Made by a program: the position numbers and the translations under genes. Below the pieces are notes generated by a model that saw only the letters and a program-made list of their open reading frames with translations, searched no databases and had not been told where the DNA came from. Below, one piece after another: positions 1 through 11,785 of a stretch of 62,000 nt of DNA (positions within the stretch are counted from its first letter, which is position 1; each line of letters begins with the position of its first letter). The stretch is from Glandiceps talaboti (lineage: Eukaryota; Hemichordata; Enteropneusta; Spengelidae): the NCBI RefSeq assembly GCF_964340395.1, contig NC_135558.1:615001-677000 (forward strand), given 5' to 3'.

Positions 1-1886
1 CTGTATTCGTACAACTCAATATGAAGTTAGATCTTCACCGTATTGTCATTTAACAGTAGGTTGAACGGTTTACCTCATTTGATCAGTTCACTTTATACTA
101 TGTCGTTCTTTAAGAAAATTTTGGAATTGTATTCGAAAGTCGAAAAGTAATTTACATCAAAATAATGATACCTGTATTGATATTAAACAGTTTTATGATC
201 ATTTCACCGGTAAATTTAGTACGTCTAGTTGCACTAGCGACGTTATATCGTCAGCCAAGGTAAAGGTTCATGAGAAATGTAACATTTTGTTTTCTCTGAT
301 TATTTTATGTCAGAATCAATGCTTGTTAAGTATGTTAAGAAACTTAGATCTGGCTGTTCGCCTGGTGCAGATGGCATTATGTCTGAATACTTGAAATATG
401 CGATCAACTCTAAGATTATTTTTCACTTGAGTGTAATGTATTCGATATGTTTTAAATTTGGTATTGCTCCTTTATCATTCACTAAAGGTCTGCTTGTACC
501 ACAGTTGAAGAAAGCCACACTGGACCCTTCGATACCAAAATGTTACAGACTTTTGACTTTGTCATGTACCTTTTCTAAGATTCTTGAACTGTATATACTT
601 GATGTATCTGGACAACATGAATTTAGTGATTTACAGTTCGGCTTTATTCCGGGCAGAGGAACAGCTACTGCAGCTGCACTTGCAAATGATGTTATTTCTT
701 ATTGTACCAAACGAGGGTCACCTGTTTACACCTGTTCTCTTGATGCAGAAGGAGCATTTGATGCTGTACTTCATGATATTTTGTTTTGTAAAGCAATGGA
801 TGTGATTCCTGATCATTGCTGGATGATGTTGGTATATTGGTACAGGCAGACTGAGCAAACCAGTTACGGTGCGTGTAGGTACCCGTCAAAAGGGATTATC
901 ATCCCCTTTCCTTTTTAATATGTTTTATCAAGGTTTAGTTAATGAATTATCTGCATGTGTTGGTGGTATCAACATTAACAATATGTCTTTTAATGTTTTC
1001 TGTTAAATGCTGATGATTTAATGCTTGCCAGTTTGTCAGTTACTGGACTTCAAAATATGATTGACGTTGCACAGAGATATATCACTAGTCATGGTTTACG
1101 ATTTAATCCTCAAAAAACAGAATTTGTCATCTAAGGTCGTTGTATACACTTAGTCCTCATCCATATTGGTTACTGGATGGTGTAAGACTTGCTCAGTGTG
1201 ACAGCGTGAATTATTTAGGGGTTACGATTTAATGTTCTAATCCAATCGAACACATTACGAATAGAATAAATGAATGCAGGAAGGCATTTTATGGATTTCA
1301 AAGTACTGGATTTAATAATTGTTCTTATAATAGCAATATGTTAGTTTACATGTGGAATGCTGCTATTCGACCAGTTTTAACATATGGTATTAACTGTGTA
1401 CATGTATCTAAATCATCTTTGAATGAGGCTGAAAAAATGCAGGCAAAACTACTTAAGGCTGCATTTGGCATTCATAAATATTGTAGAAGCACCCCTTTTC
1501 TGAATGCAATTAATGTGATAAAAATTGAAACGTCAGTGGAAATCAATTCCCTTACACTGCTTAATATGCATTATTGTGGTAAGCTGAAGGGACACACTGG
1601 TTTATTGTCCCGTACTCGGGCAATTTGTGTCAAAAATAATGTTTCATTTCTTCGCTATATGTTTGACATGCAATACTCTAAACCTGTCTTAAGAAATCTG
1701 AAAACATCTCGTATGTCAGATGGGCTGACGGACAGTGTCAGACAGCTTTTATATATGCGAAGGATCCAGAGTTGTCAAATTTTTGGCATGTTGTTGATGC
1801 TATTTTGACATTATATTATATTGTAAGATTGTAATGTATCGTGTTTTCTTTTTTGCATTGTTGTTTCTCTTCTTGTGAAGGTTTAA

Positions 1887-1934
<48 letters not shown>
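1..1934 (+). pseudogene. Degenerate non-LTR (LINE) retrotransposon, reverse transcriptase region to 3' tail
   Basis: This is a decayed LINE ORF2 that begins before the window. Conserved reverse-transcriptase blocks appear in order but in shifting frames. A linker is readable at about 150-300. At 307-890 there is PGADGI, then QFGFIPGRGT and the first catalytic block DAEGAFD. The RQG/SP block reads as RQKGLSSPFLFN in another frame at about 880-925. The second catalytic block reads NADD, not the usual FADD/YADD, at 1005-1016. The C-terminal region continues at 1338-1808 (RPVLTYG...). Frameshifts near 300 and 890 and several stops show it is dead. It ends in an (AATA)n tail, typical of a LINE 3' end. 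The clade is not resolved. Confidence 0.85.
1881..1934 (+). repeat. (AATA)n LINE 3' tail
   Basis: About 13 tandem AATA/TAAA units directly follow the LINE body. LINEs of several clades end in short tandem units instead of poly(A), so I read this as the insertion's 3' end and not an independent microsatellite. Confidence 0.8.
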
Positions 1935-2268
1935 AAATTTAAAGGGGAATTCGAATTTCAGGAAATCAAGGTAGTTCCAAACCTTTGGGTCCTGGAGAGA
2001 CATTTCCTTATTTCACATCACATAATATTTATAAAGTTGGTTGCCAAGAAACACCAAATTAAAACGTTTTTTTCACCTCTGTTGTTCGTTCACTGATACA
2101 CCATTGCATCATGGGTATTAGCAGACATAAATATTCATTACATAATGCACACTGAATATTCATAACTCCCAAGAGCTTATTTCCTTCCCTGACAGATAAA
2201 TGGTCAGTCAAATAGATAAGTACGCTCCTAGGAATCATGTCTGTACTTACTTACTTACCTGTCTGTCC

Positions 2269-2317
<49 letters not shown>

Positions 2318-3085
2318 CATATACCCACCTACCTTTAGCATGGGCCAGATTCTTATTGGGTGGGCTATGGCTTGCATCATTGTAGAGTGAGTATACAAAA
2401 TGTTTCTAAAATATAACAAAAAAAAACTAGTTTTGTCTTTATTAATTGTAAAAACAATATCCAAAAACAACTTAATATTAATTTGCATATTCATGAGTAC
2501 TTTGTGAGGGTAAAATGGCAGGCAAACTTTGAAACACGATATTCTTCAGGGTAGCTTATAGCTTGGGTGCCATTTGGATGCATGCCATCTGTGGTATAGC
2601 GTTATTTTAGCACTGTTTACTGATTTGTAGACCCATCAGATCTCAAGGTTAATACACTGAATTATATATTACCTATTATATTATAGCATTACCAATTCCA
2701 GTGAATTTTGTGACGTCATCGCTGTACATTATTACTGATAATGTACTCCATTATTGGGTATCGCGGCCCCGGAACGAGCATAACAATACAAGCTTATTTG
2801 TTCTGTTTCTTCGTACGACTAGGTATTTTTTCGAAATGTATGTTGTTACTTATGATTGTCATTTCCACTGTTTAAAAATACAACGCATTCGTGAAACAAG
2901 TTTGTCTTCACAGCAGTTCATTGAAGTGTATATGTGTGTGTACGTGTACGTACGTGTGTCGCTATGATTAGTATTCAGCTTCCGGGCCGAACATGGCAGA
3001 CGATGTTCAGCGCTGTGTATATTATACGTTGTTTTGCGTTTCTCGGTCTACAAATTCACTGGAATTGGCAAAACTATAAAATAAT
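1935..3085. other. Gene-free stretch with a (CTGT)n microsatellite
   Basis: No supported gene. A (CTGT)n array lies at about 2257-2315, preceded by a few ACTT units. The short open frames at 2701-3230 have no recognisable features. Confidence 0.6.
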
Positions 3086-3227
3086 AACAATAATGTACGC
3101 CCTCCCAGCCCATAATGGACTCAAGCAAACTTTGCACTCCATAATGGGGTCGGCTGTCGCCTCGCCCATTATGTCGTTCAAAGTTTGCTTTCGTCCATTA
3201 TGGGCTGGGAGGGCGTACATTATTGTT
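3086..3227. repeat. Foldback (inverted-repeat) element, MITE-like
   Basis: A 142-bp imperfect palindrome. The outer arms (3086-3119 and 3194-3227) are almost perfectly complementary. Inner blocks also pair: GCAAACTTTG with CAAAGTTTGC, and CCATAATGGG with CCCATTATG. No ORF is present. The structure suits a small non-autonomous foldback transposon or a strong RNA hairpin. No clear target-site duplication was found. Confidence 0.75.
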
Positions 3228-3576
3228 TAAATATTACTATATTTGTATTTCAGTCAGAGATTGGTTTAATATAATCACGACCACCAATTTACCTATAAAA
3301 GCTCTGATCTGCATTCTTTGTGATCTACACATAGAGTTCAAAACTTCTGTCAATTTCATTTTCCATATCGGGCGAAATTTAAATTTGAGATGTAAATAAT
3401 CAACCAGCGTACCTCAATGAGTATTACCGGGTCTAAATAATCAAGAGGTAAACTTGACAAACACGGGGAGAATTTATCACATATTTTGGAATGTCAGCAT
3501 TTTCTGGATGTGTGAGCTTTTGTCTCGTTCAGCTTTTATCTGCTTTTTCTTGTAATCCTTTTCTGTTATAAATTTT

Positions 3577-3747
<171 letters not shown>

Positions 3748-3778
3748 TCACGATTTCTGACCTGTGTTTGCCTTCCAC

Positions 3779-3915
3779 CGTATATATATCCCAATGTTTT
3801 ACCAACGGGATGACCAACGTCATTTATGGGTTTGGCCATTTTCTTCCAACTTTGCTTGTTGTTTGAATCTATGTAATAACTGTTGTACCCACTGGGTAGT
3901 TTATAGACGATGTAC
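3779..3915 (-). pseudogene. Orphan DNase II-like exon (second-exon homologue)
   Basis: Read on the minus strand, an acceptor (TTGTAG|G) opens an exon encoding YIVYKLP, then YYIDSN, then GHPVGKTLGYIYGG. This matches exon 2 of the DNase II gene at 13013-18536, which reads FIVYKLP, YYMDSN, NHPVGQTIQQIYDN. It uses the same entry phase (one G completing a Trp codon). It is about 50 nt shorter than the paralogous exon. A weak donor (ACG|GTGGAA) follows at 3779, then a (GA)n array. I found no other DNase II exon on this strand nearby. It is either a fragment left by duplication or one exon of a gene with distant exons. The homology is clear to the eye; its coding status is inference. Confidence 0.7.
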
Positions 3916-3956
3916 CTACAATGATGTTTGGTTGGAGCGATATTAGTCAATGCCAA

Positions 3957-4455
3957 TAGTTTTCTCTCCCTCTAAGGCTAACCCATTCCTCGGCGAAATT
4001 CACATTTAATAGAATAAAACGTAGTATTATGCCAAACGTTCAGTCTCAGTTTATTTATTTAGGATATTTAACTTTCGTTTTTCACCAATAAATACTTCTA
4101 GCCCACTAAAGCTTTCGTCAGATATCCACCATGGCTTCTTCACTGTTTGATGATTCGGCTTCGTATAATAAAACATCGAACAATTTAAACAAAAGGTCGT
4201 CCACGTGTGAATGTCTAACGTAAAGAACTGACACCAGAATATTAGAAATGGCATTATGGTGAAAAGACGCCAAATACTGCTAACTATTGTCCCTGTGTAG
4301 CAGAGGAACTGTGTGATGACGGAGAGGTTATGGAACGCCTCGGCAATGTGCTATCCAGCCAATGAATAAACATTAGGCCTAAAAAAATTGTGTAGTTCCG
4401 ATTACGCTCAATTTTAGCATAGGTGGGTGTAGGCAGATCTTTTTTTTTAATCTTT

Positions 4456-4510
<55 letters not shown>

Positions 4511-5440
4511 TTTTTCTTCATGCGTGAGGGTCTAGTTCAGGTAGTTATGTTTTCTGTTGTTTTCCGCATGGTCTCTGTGTCATTGGTTTAGATGTACAGA
4601 TGTACAGCCATTAAAGATTGGAAGAGCAGTTTTATATTGTCTTTTCAAGTTGATGTCAATTTCCACATCCACTATTTTCGCGTAAAAAAAGTTTAGGATC
4701 GGCAGTGAAAAACTAGGTGGGGTCGGGTAACCGGAACCAATTTTTTTAGGCTTTACTTCTATTCAATTTTAATTTAATTTGCTGTTTCACAATTCAGTAT
4801 TTATATATTTGATAAAATGATATTTCAGAAAGAGAAAATTGAAACTTTACATCGCGGGAACATAGCAATAGTAATATTTCTTTCTACTTCCATTTGCATG
4901 CAATGTTCTTGACTTGATCGCTAAAAAGTAAGGATTATATAAAATGTGATTATATGACGACGTCTCCGATACTGAAATGCCTAGAAATCATCAGATTCTA
5001 TCAAAATAAAGTTAACTCACCAATCGACCGAAGCTCCGTTTTCGTCCAAACAAGAAGGAGAATTTGCCTGTATCTTAAGACAAAACTCAAATATACATAC
5101 ACATGCGAACAGGAAAACATACCTCGCCATCGTGAATGTAATCAAATATAGTGCATGGTATTGTAAGCACTGGTACTTAAATAGGTTAAGCGTACCTTCT
5201 CATATATATCTACGACTTAAAAATAGGCTCGTAATTTGTCCGATTTAATCGTATATCTATGTATAAGAAAATATAAATATCACCCCACAAAAATAGTACA
5301 CGTTGTTTGTATTATCAAGCATTATGATTTTAAAAATAGCGCCAATTAATGGTGTTGTAACACAACTGTGTTTTTTTAAATGTTTATCCACATACTGATC
5401 CATGCTAGGTATACGTGTTCATTTGCTGAATGATTATCCA
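3957..5440. other. Gene-free stretch with a (TTTA)n array
   Basis: No supported gene. A (TTTA)n run occupies about 4457-4513 behind a T-rich lead, resembling a reverse-complement LINE tail, but I could not recognise a LINE body next to it. Confidence 0.5.
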
Positions 5441-6409
5441 GTTGCCTATCCCGGTCCTGTTGTTATCTTTATACGCAATTATATGGCTGTTGCTATGGGC
5501 GTGGTCATGTTGCTAGACATACTTGCATACATTTTTTGAATGTTCGTTCTCTTGTCTATTAATCCCTGTTGCACTTTCTTTGCAATATACATGGTCATTT
5601 GGCTGTTGCTATGGGCATGGCCTTGTTGCTAGGGACATTTACATACAGTTTTTGAAAGTTTATCACTTGTCTATTAATCTCTGTTGTTATCTTTGCTTTG
5701 CGATATATGCGATCATTTGGCTGTAGCTACGGGCGTGGGTCATGATTGGTGGGGTTATTTGAATACATTTTTTGAATGTTTACTCACTTGCCAACAGATG
5801 ATGTTGTTATTTTAGCAAAATATACTGGAATTTGGTTGTTGCTAAGGGCGTGGTCATGGTTGCCAGGGCCAATTGTGTCAAAATCTTTTGAACAAAATCT
5901 GCAGAATAACACTTCTAGAAACATCTCACCAAATTTCAGTCTCGTTATTGACCAAGGCTTTTTGAGATATAAGTTTTTAACCAAAATTCACATTTTACAC
6001 CTAATTTGCACATCGCTGATGGGATCATTGTATGCTTCATATTTCTTCATCTATACACCCCCAAATGCATCTCCATTAAATCTCAGCTCAATCTGCTCAA
6101 TAATTTTGAAATTAAAGATTTTTTTTTACCAAAAAGGCACATTTTGAGCCCTAATTTGCGTATTACTGATGAAATCATCATGTCATGAACAAATCTACAC
6201 ATCCCTAAAAACTCTCCCAACAAATTTCAGACAATCTGCCCATTAGTTTTGGAGTTTAAGTTTTTTGACCAAATATTGCATTTTTTTTACCCAAATCACA
6301 CCTGTAAAGCGATCATTTTGTTCTAAACAATTTCCCAACTAGATATCAAAAGTAATGTCCCCACCAAATACCAAGGCAATTAGTTTGGTGGCGGTTTTTT
6401 AAGTTTAAG

Positions 6410-6410
<1 letters not shown>
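5440..6410. repeat. Dispersed repeat with GTTGCTATGGGCGTGG monomers
   Basis: Four related monomers of about 115-130 bp (near 5480, 5600, 5720, 5835) share a core like TTGCTATGGGCGTGGTCATG followed by TTGCTAG and an ATACATTTTTTGAA block. They continue into AT-rich sequence and end in a (CA)n run. The reverse complement of the same family occurs at about 40010-40346. It looks like a non-autonomous mobile repeat. ORFs across it are chance. Confidence 0.6.

Positions 6411-6485
<75 letters not shown>
6411..6485. repeat. (CA)n microsatellite
   Basis: About 37 CA dinucleotides at the 3' edge of the 5.4-6.4 kb dispersed repeat, possibly its tail. Confidence 0.95.
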
Positions 6486-6488
<3 letters not shown>

Positions 6489-8265
6489 CATACATCGCAC
6501 CATGCCTATAGGTCTACTGAATCTTATCAGATGTGCTAAAAAAGCAAACATTAGCGAATTTATAAATAACTTTACTACGTAATGTCGTACTGTACCGTGA
6601 TATCATGTTTTCGTACACTTCAGTACCACCATGTTTTCCTTCTATTTGTTGATCACACCCATTTCTTTTTATCTCCAATTGCTATCTATATTCGTCGTCA
6701 ATGAATACATATTGGAATTAAATTGGTACATCCTATCTATACACTTGGTTGTGTATTACATACAAGTACATATGGGCTTGTCAGTTATACAAATCAACCA
6801 CGCCTTTCAACAATGTGTGAAGCTTAAATAAATATTATTATTATTACTACTACTATTCTAAATTAAAAGGCTTTCATCTCTGTTCAAGTTTTACCCCTTT
6901 TGAAAATTCCTATTAGACATGGTTTTATCCCGTCCGCACATGACAATATATAATTCTATACAATTTGACTTCTTGACAGACCACTTCTGTCTTAGTGTAA
7001 AAGCTATCCGTGGGCTCGATTTTCTCAAACCTTTTCTCTCATCCACCGTCTATAGCTCGAATCTTTTTTATTTTTGACTTCAGTTTTATTCACATCATAG
7101 ATATATTTGGATTAGATTGCCCAGGATTTAAAAAGTAACAGGCTAAGTCAAACATGGAAGATAACGTGGCCTATACCAGCTAAGTCTAGAAATGATTACA
7201 AAGTTGACATTATCAAGTTTGTAAAGATCATTCTAAGTTGGCGATTACAGGAGGTAGAACCAAGCCATGGACTTGTATTGTGTGAATTCATAAACACAAT
7301 TTACCTGCTATTATTTCAATAACGTTTGCGTTAATGGGAGGTTCCTCAGCATAGTTTGGGCAAGAGTCAAGGCATTTGTTTAGTGGAAATAGTTTGAAGG
7401 AATTGATGATGTAAGTGTACGCATATAATTATACACACATAGAATCAATATCACTGTCTTGTTTGAAGGAATTTGAACCAAGTAATAATTGAGAAGAAGT
7501 AGTGTCATCCGAGTATTCGTGCAATGCAGTGTGTTTCTGCATTCTGCAAGCAGTAGACACACATACTCTGTAATTGTCATAGAATATTTAATAGTATTCT
7601 AAAGTCACCGCACTTTCACTTTCGATTGCATTTAAAACAATCATATATACCGCTGAGGTGTGGATTACAAGAAAAAATAATGTTGACCTATGACCTTCAG
7701 AGCTTTGAACAAATGTTCCTTATTGTACAATCATCCATCGTCTTTAATTGTGACCAATCAATTGAAATCAATGACATTAACATCCATGGTTTTAATTTTT
7801 AAGTTGATTACAGTAAGTCAATATTTGGCCGAGTAGGCCTAAAATTATTTTCTGGTTATTTGGCAGTTCGGTTGCTTGTTACACTAGATGCAAATAAAAT
7901 TCTGTTGCCTGAACTGTTGTCTGGCGATATTTGTTTACTTTCTTTATTAAACTTTGTGTCTGAGAAGTAGTACGGCTTCTACCATTAAGTCCTGGATCAT
8001 TGCAGAGTATTTACTACAGAGAGCTTAATCACTGAATGTTGATATTTGTCTTTTTGAGCTAAATTCTGAACTAAATGCAAATAACCCTTATTATGTAATA
8101 TAAACATCTCACACATATACATATACTATGTTTTAATCTAGCATTTGTTGCACAGTATTGTAGCATATCAAACACAAGACAGACTAAACGCATACTGTGT
8201 TGTTATTATCTTCAATGTTTCAGGCAACAACTTGTAACTTTCTCCATTCAATATGCAGACACCAT
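6486..8265. other. Gene-free stretch
   Basis: AT-rich unique-looking DNA with no supported coding region. The last part should hold the 3' untranslated region of the minus-strand gene that stops at 8266. Confidence 0.5.
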
Positions 8266-8619
8266 TTATTGCTTCTTGTGACAAAGTTTGCGCAACTCAT
8301 CTTCAAACTCGTTCATATCAAGGAAATCTTTCATCTCACTTTCAGCATGTTTTATTTGTTGTTCAAGTTGACTGCCACCATCCCCATGTTCTGACATGAC
8401 TCTTTCCTTTACTGCAGTCAAGACATCCACAAAGTGACCTAGTTCTGCACCTAAGCTGTCCGTCCAAAACTTTATGATGATTGACATCTGATGGGTTTCA
8501 ATTTGAGGGGCCTCAGGCCGAGTAAGACCATCTGTTCATAAATGGAAAAGTGTAGTCATGAATTGAATGCATACACTACAAATACATACATACATACATA
8601 CATACATACATACATACAT

Positions 8620-8654
<35 letters not shown>

Positions 8655-9308
8655 TACATACATACATACATACATACATACATACATACATACATACATA
8701 CACATACATGTACATACATACATACATACATACATACATACATACATACATACATACATACACACACATATACATACATACATACATACATACATACATA
8801 CATACATACAGACACACACACATACATACATACATACATACATACATACATACATACATACATACATGCATACATACATACATACCGTGCATACATACAT
8901 ACATACATACATACATACATACATACATACATACATACATACACACGTACGTACGTATGTACATACATACATACATACATACATACACACACACACACGC
9001 ACACATACATACATACATACATACATACATACATACATACATACATACATACATACACACGTACGTACGTATGTACATACATACATACATACATACATAC
9101 ATACATACATACATACATACACACACACACACGCACACATACATACATACATACATACATACATACATACATACATACATACATACACACACACATACAC
9201 ACATACATACATACATACATACACATACATGTACATACATACATACATACATACATACATACATACATACATACACACACACGTACGTATGTACATACAT
9301 ACATACAT

Positions 9309-9339
<31 letters not shown>

Positions 9340-10678
9340 TACATACATACATACATACATACATACATACATACATACATACATACATACATACATACAT
9401 ACATACATACATACATACATACATACAACTCTGTCCTGCTAGTTAACCTTGATTTAATCATCCAGATAAAGGGGAAAAGAGAGATTCAATTTGAAGTAAA
9501 ATTGACTTGCCTCTTTCATCTGTTGAACATAACCATCTTAATACATTCAGCGCTTGTCTTCTGAACATTAGAGTAGTGGCCAGAAATACCAAAGGTGGTA
9601 AGGTGAAATCATAATATACATATGCTACCAAACCAGATGTAACGATAGCAGTAAAACCAATTACATCAAACACAGCCAAGCCTCTGCTGTGTCCCATCTT
9701 CTCCATATCTATAGACATCTTTGTCAGTGTATTAAAAGACCTAGAAAGCTCTGTGTTGATTTTTCGGAGATTGGCTTTGATAGATCTTACTGCAGTCTGG
9801 ACATCAGCATCAAATCTTTCTGCCATGTATTCCCTTGCAGAACCTGTTAGCATGAAACACTAAGAGTGAATTCTCTTGAATATTTGAGTTTATTGTGGGA
9901 CAGAATTTTTAGGTGAAATCATCACTATAATTCTGTTATTCAAAAGACTTCACTAAAAACACCCAACTGATGTAAATTGTCTTGTCTATGAGGGGGGGGG
10001 GAGCTGATAGATCAGAATCTACCTGGTGAAATCATCACTATAATTCTGTTATTCAAAAGACTTTACTAATAACACCCAACTGATGTAAATTGTCTTGTGT
10101 ATGAGAGCGGAGCCGATAGACCAGAATATACCAGGGCTTCAAACAGTTGTTTTCTGAATGTGTCAATCAAAATATTTCTTCTAGTGAAGCGGTTTACTTT
10201 TAGAAATAAGAAGCCACTGATGTTTGTTGAAATTTTGTTTTTGACAATCATTTTTACGCTTAAACGAGCAACTTCAATGTTCAACATGCAGTAACCAGTT
10301 AGAAGTGATGAATGTAACTTACTGATCTGTGTCAATCTTTGTTGCAACCTTTTATAAGGCGCTGGCTTCATTTTAGGTTGAAAGACATGAGCCATGTCTA
10401 TTTTCTCAAAGTCAGCAATGGCCATGACACCAGCATCATGGAAGACTTCTCGGTAGTCAGATACGAATATTTCCTCAACAAACTCATCCATTGATTGATT
10501 TTGAAGTTTTGATAATGTCGTCAATGGCTTAAGCACATCAAGCAGAGCAGTCTGTGCTCTCCTGTGGATGATACATTAACATAGTTTACATAACATGTTT
10601 TTCTTTGTATAAGCATCACATACAAGAACATACTTAAAGTTGGTTTAGTTTGTCGTAATAACAAATATGCATGTGTGC

Positions 10679-10716
<38 letters not shown>

Positions 10717-11685
10717 ATGTGTGCATACATGCACGTGAATGTCTGTCTGTCTGTATGTACGTACCCACATCTGTCTGTCTGCATGCATGTACATGTGTAC
10801 ATGTAATGTATGTATGTATGTATGTATGTATGTATGTATGTATGTATGTATGTATGTATGTATGTATGTATGTATGTATGTATGTGTGTATGTATGTATG
10901 TATGTATGTATGTATGTATGTATGTATGTATGTATGTATGTATGTATGTATGTATGTATGCATGTATGTATGTATGTATGTATGTATGCATGCATGCAGG
11001 CACGCATACATACGTGTATTTTATTGTGTGTGCGTGCCCTATAACAATACTTAAAGACATTCATACAAAAATCTTGCCATGCTGTTCCCCCTTTATAATG
11101 TGAGACCCAACCCTCCCCACAACAACTAAGAGTAATCCGCTGCATTATGATGGTACTTTACAATGGTGGCAGTGGTGGGATGTGGTAATAGTGGGATTTG
11201 GAACAGGCGGCAACAGTGGGATCATGCCAAAATCACGACAAAAATGCAAATTTAGACAACAAAATGAGTCAAAGTAAAATATGACCTCTCCCCTGATTTC
11301 CATTTTCTAAAATGTGGCCTCCTCCAATTCCTTTGAATTACTGACGGCTCCCTTACCTTACTTCACTACATACACTTACGATGTCAATCAACTTCTGTCG
11401 TTGTTCAAAGATACTAGTCCTTGCCCTTTGTTGTTCGTTCAAATCTCTCACAGTTGATGACACGTCAATGTTGATGATATCATTGATTTTCTGGAATTCC
11501 TGTTTTAACTGATGCCAAGAACGATGTTTGTTTTCTATGTTCGTTCTCCTGCGTTGTTGCATGAGATTGTCTTGTTCAGTAGCATACGAGCTCTGAGTTG
11601 CCATCGTGTAAGTCCAAGGTGCGATGTATCTCGACGTAGCACGGTTTTTGATGTCTAGCAAAATAGGAACGCTGACATTTCGCAT
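8266..11685 (-). CDS. Unrecognised coiled-coil membrane protein, four exons (8266-8531, 9511-9843, 10323-10561, 11357-11685)
   Basis: Four minus-strand exons join in frame: 11685-11357 (donor AAG|GTAAGG, phase 2), 10561-10323 (donor CA|GTAAGT, phase 1), 9843-9511 (GC donor GAG|GCAAGT, phase 1), and 8531-8266 (acceptor AACAG, stop at 8266). The total is 1167 nt, 388 codons plus stop. The product starts MRNVSV, then has a charged helical region (NIENKHRSWHQLKQEF). A segment around FVEEIFVSDYREVFHDAG distantly resembles a SAM fold. A second helical stretch follows, then two close hydrophobic segments (VFDVIGFTAIVTSGLVAY and LPPLVFLATTLMF) and an acidic C-terminus ending LCHKKQ. The frame stays open 5' of the first ATG and encodes another hydrophobic segment (VLLVCALLSIQISLFVCW), so the true start may lie in an upstream exon. 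I do not recognise the family and assign no function. Confidence 0.7.
8583..9427. repeat. (CATA)n compound array
   Basis: About 845 bp of CATA units with CACA and CGTA interruptions. An internal higher-order block (CACGTACGTACGTATGTA ... CACACACGCACA) occurs at about 8940-9010 and again at about 9055-9140. It fills most of the last intron of the minus-strand gene. All six frames are stop-free because TACA repeats lack stop codons. Confidence 0.97.
9880..10110. repeat. Local direct repeat in an intron
   Basis: The block GGTGAAATCATCACTATAATTCTG ... CCCAACTGATGTAAATTGTC occurs twice (about 9912-9990 and 10022-10100). Only the first copy is followed by a G run. It lies inside intron 2 of the minus-strand gene. 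Confidence 0.75.
10678..11005. repeat. (GT)n and (TGTA)n compound array
   Basis: A (GT)n run (about 10678-10713), a mixed CTGT/CATG stretch, then (TGTA)n from 10805 to about 10990. It sits in intron 1 of the minus-strand gene, directly before a TIR-element fragment. Confidence 0.95.
11078..11352 (+). mobile_element. TIR element, truncated copy (family copy 1)
   Basis: Shares blocks with the copies at 24640, 33870 and 48623: GCTGTTCCCCCTTTA, GGTGGCAGTGGTGGGATGTGG, AAAATATGACCTCTCCCC, and the terminal AATTACTGACGGCTCCC. The outer end (11352) is followed by TTA. The other end is missing, so the copy is truncated next to the TGTA array. The end lies four bases inside intron 1 of the minus-strand gene, immediately next to its 5' splice site. 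Confidence 0.7.
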
Positions 11686-11785
11686 GAGCCAACAGACAAA
11701 GAGTGAAATCTGAATCGAAAGTAAAGCACAAACTAATAGTACACGTAGATCATTGACATCGTCGTAGAATATTAGGTCATTGAGC

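Noticed and set aside
8536-9564. Open frames of about 280-340 codons on both strands
   Set aside because: They run through (CATA)n repeats, which have no stop codon in any of six frames. The same applies to the arrays at 10.7, 14.6, 28.4, 33.2, 35.7, 41.0, 42.6, 43.8, 48.5, 57.4 and 59.7 kb.
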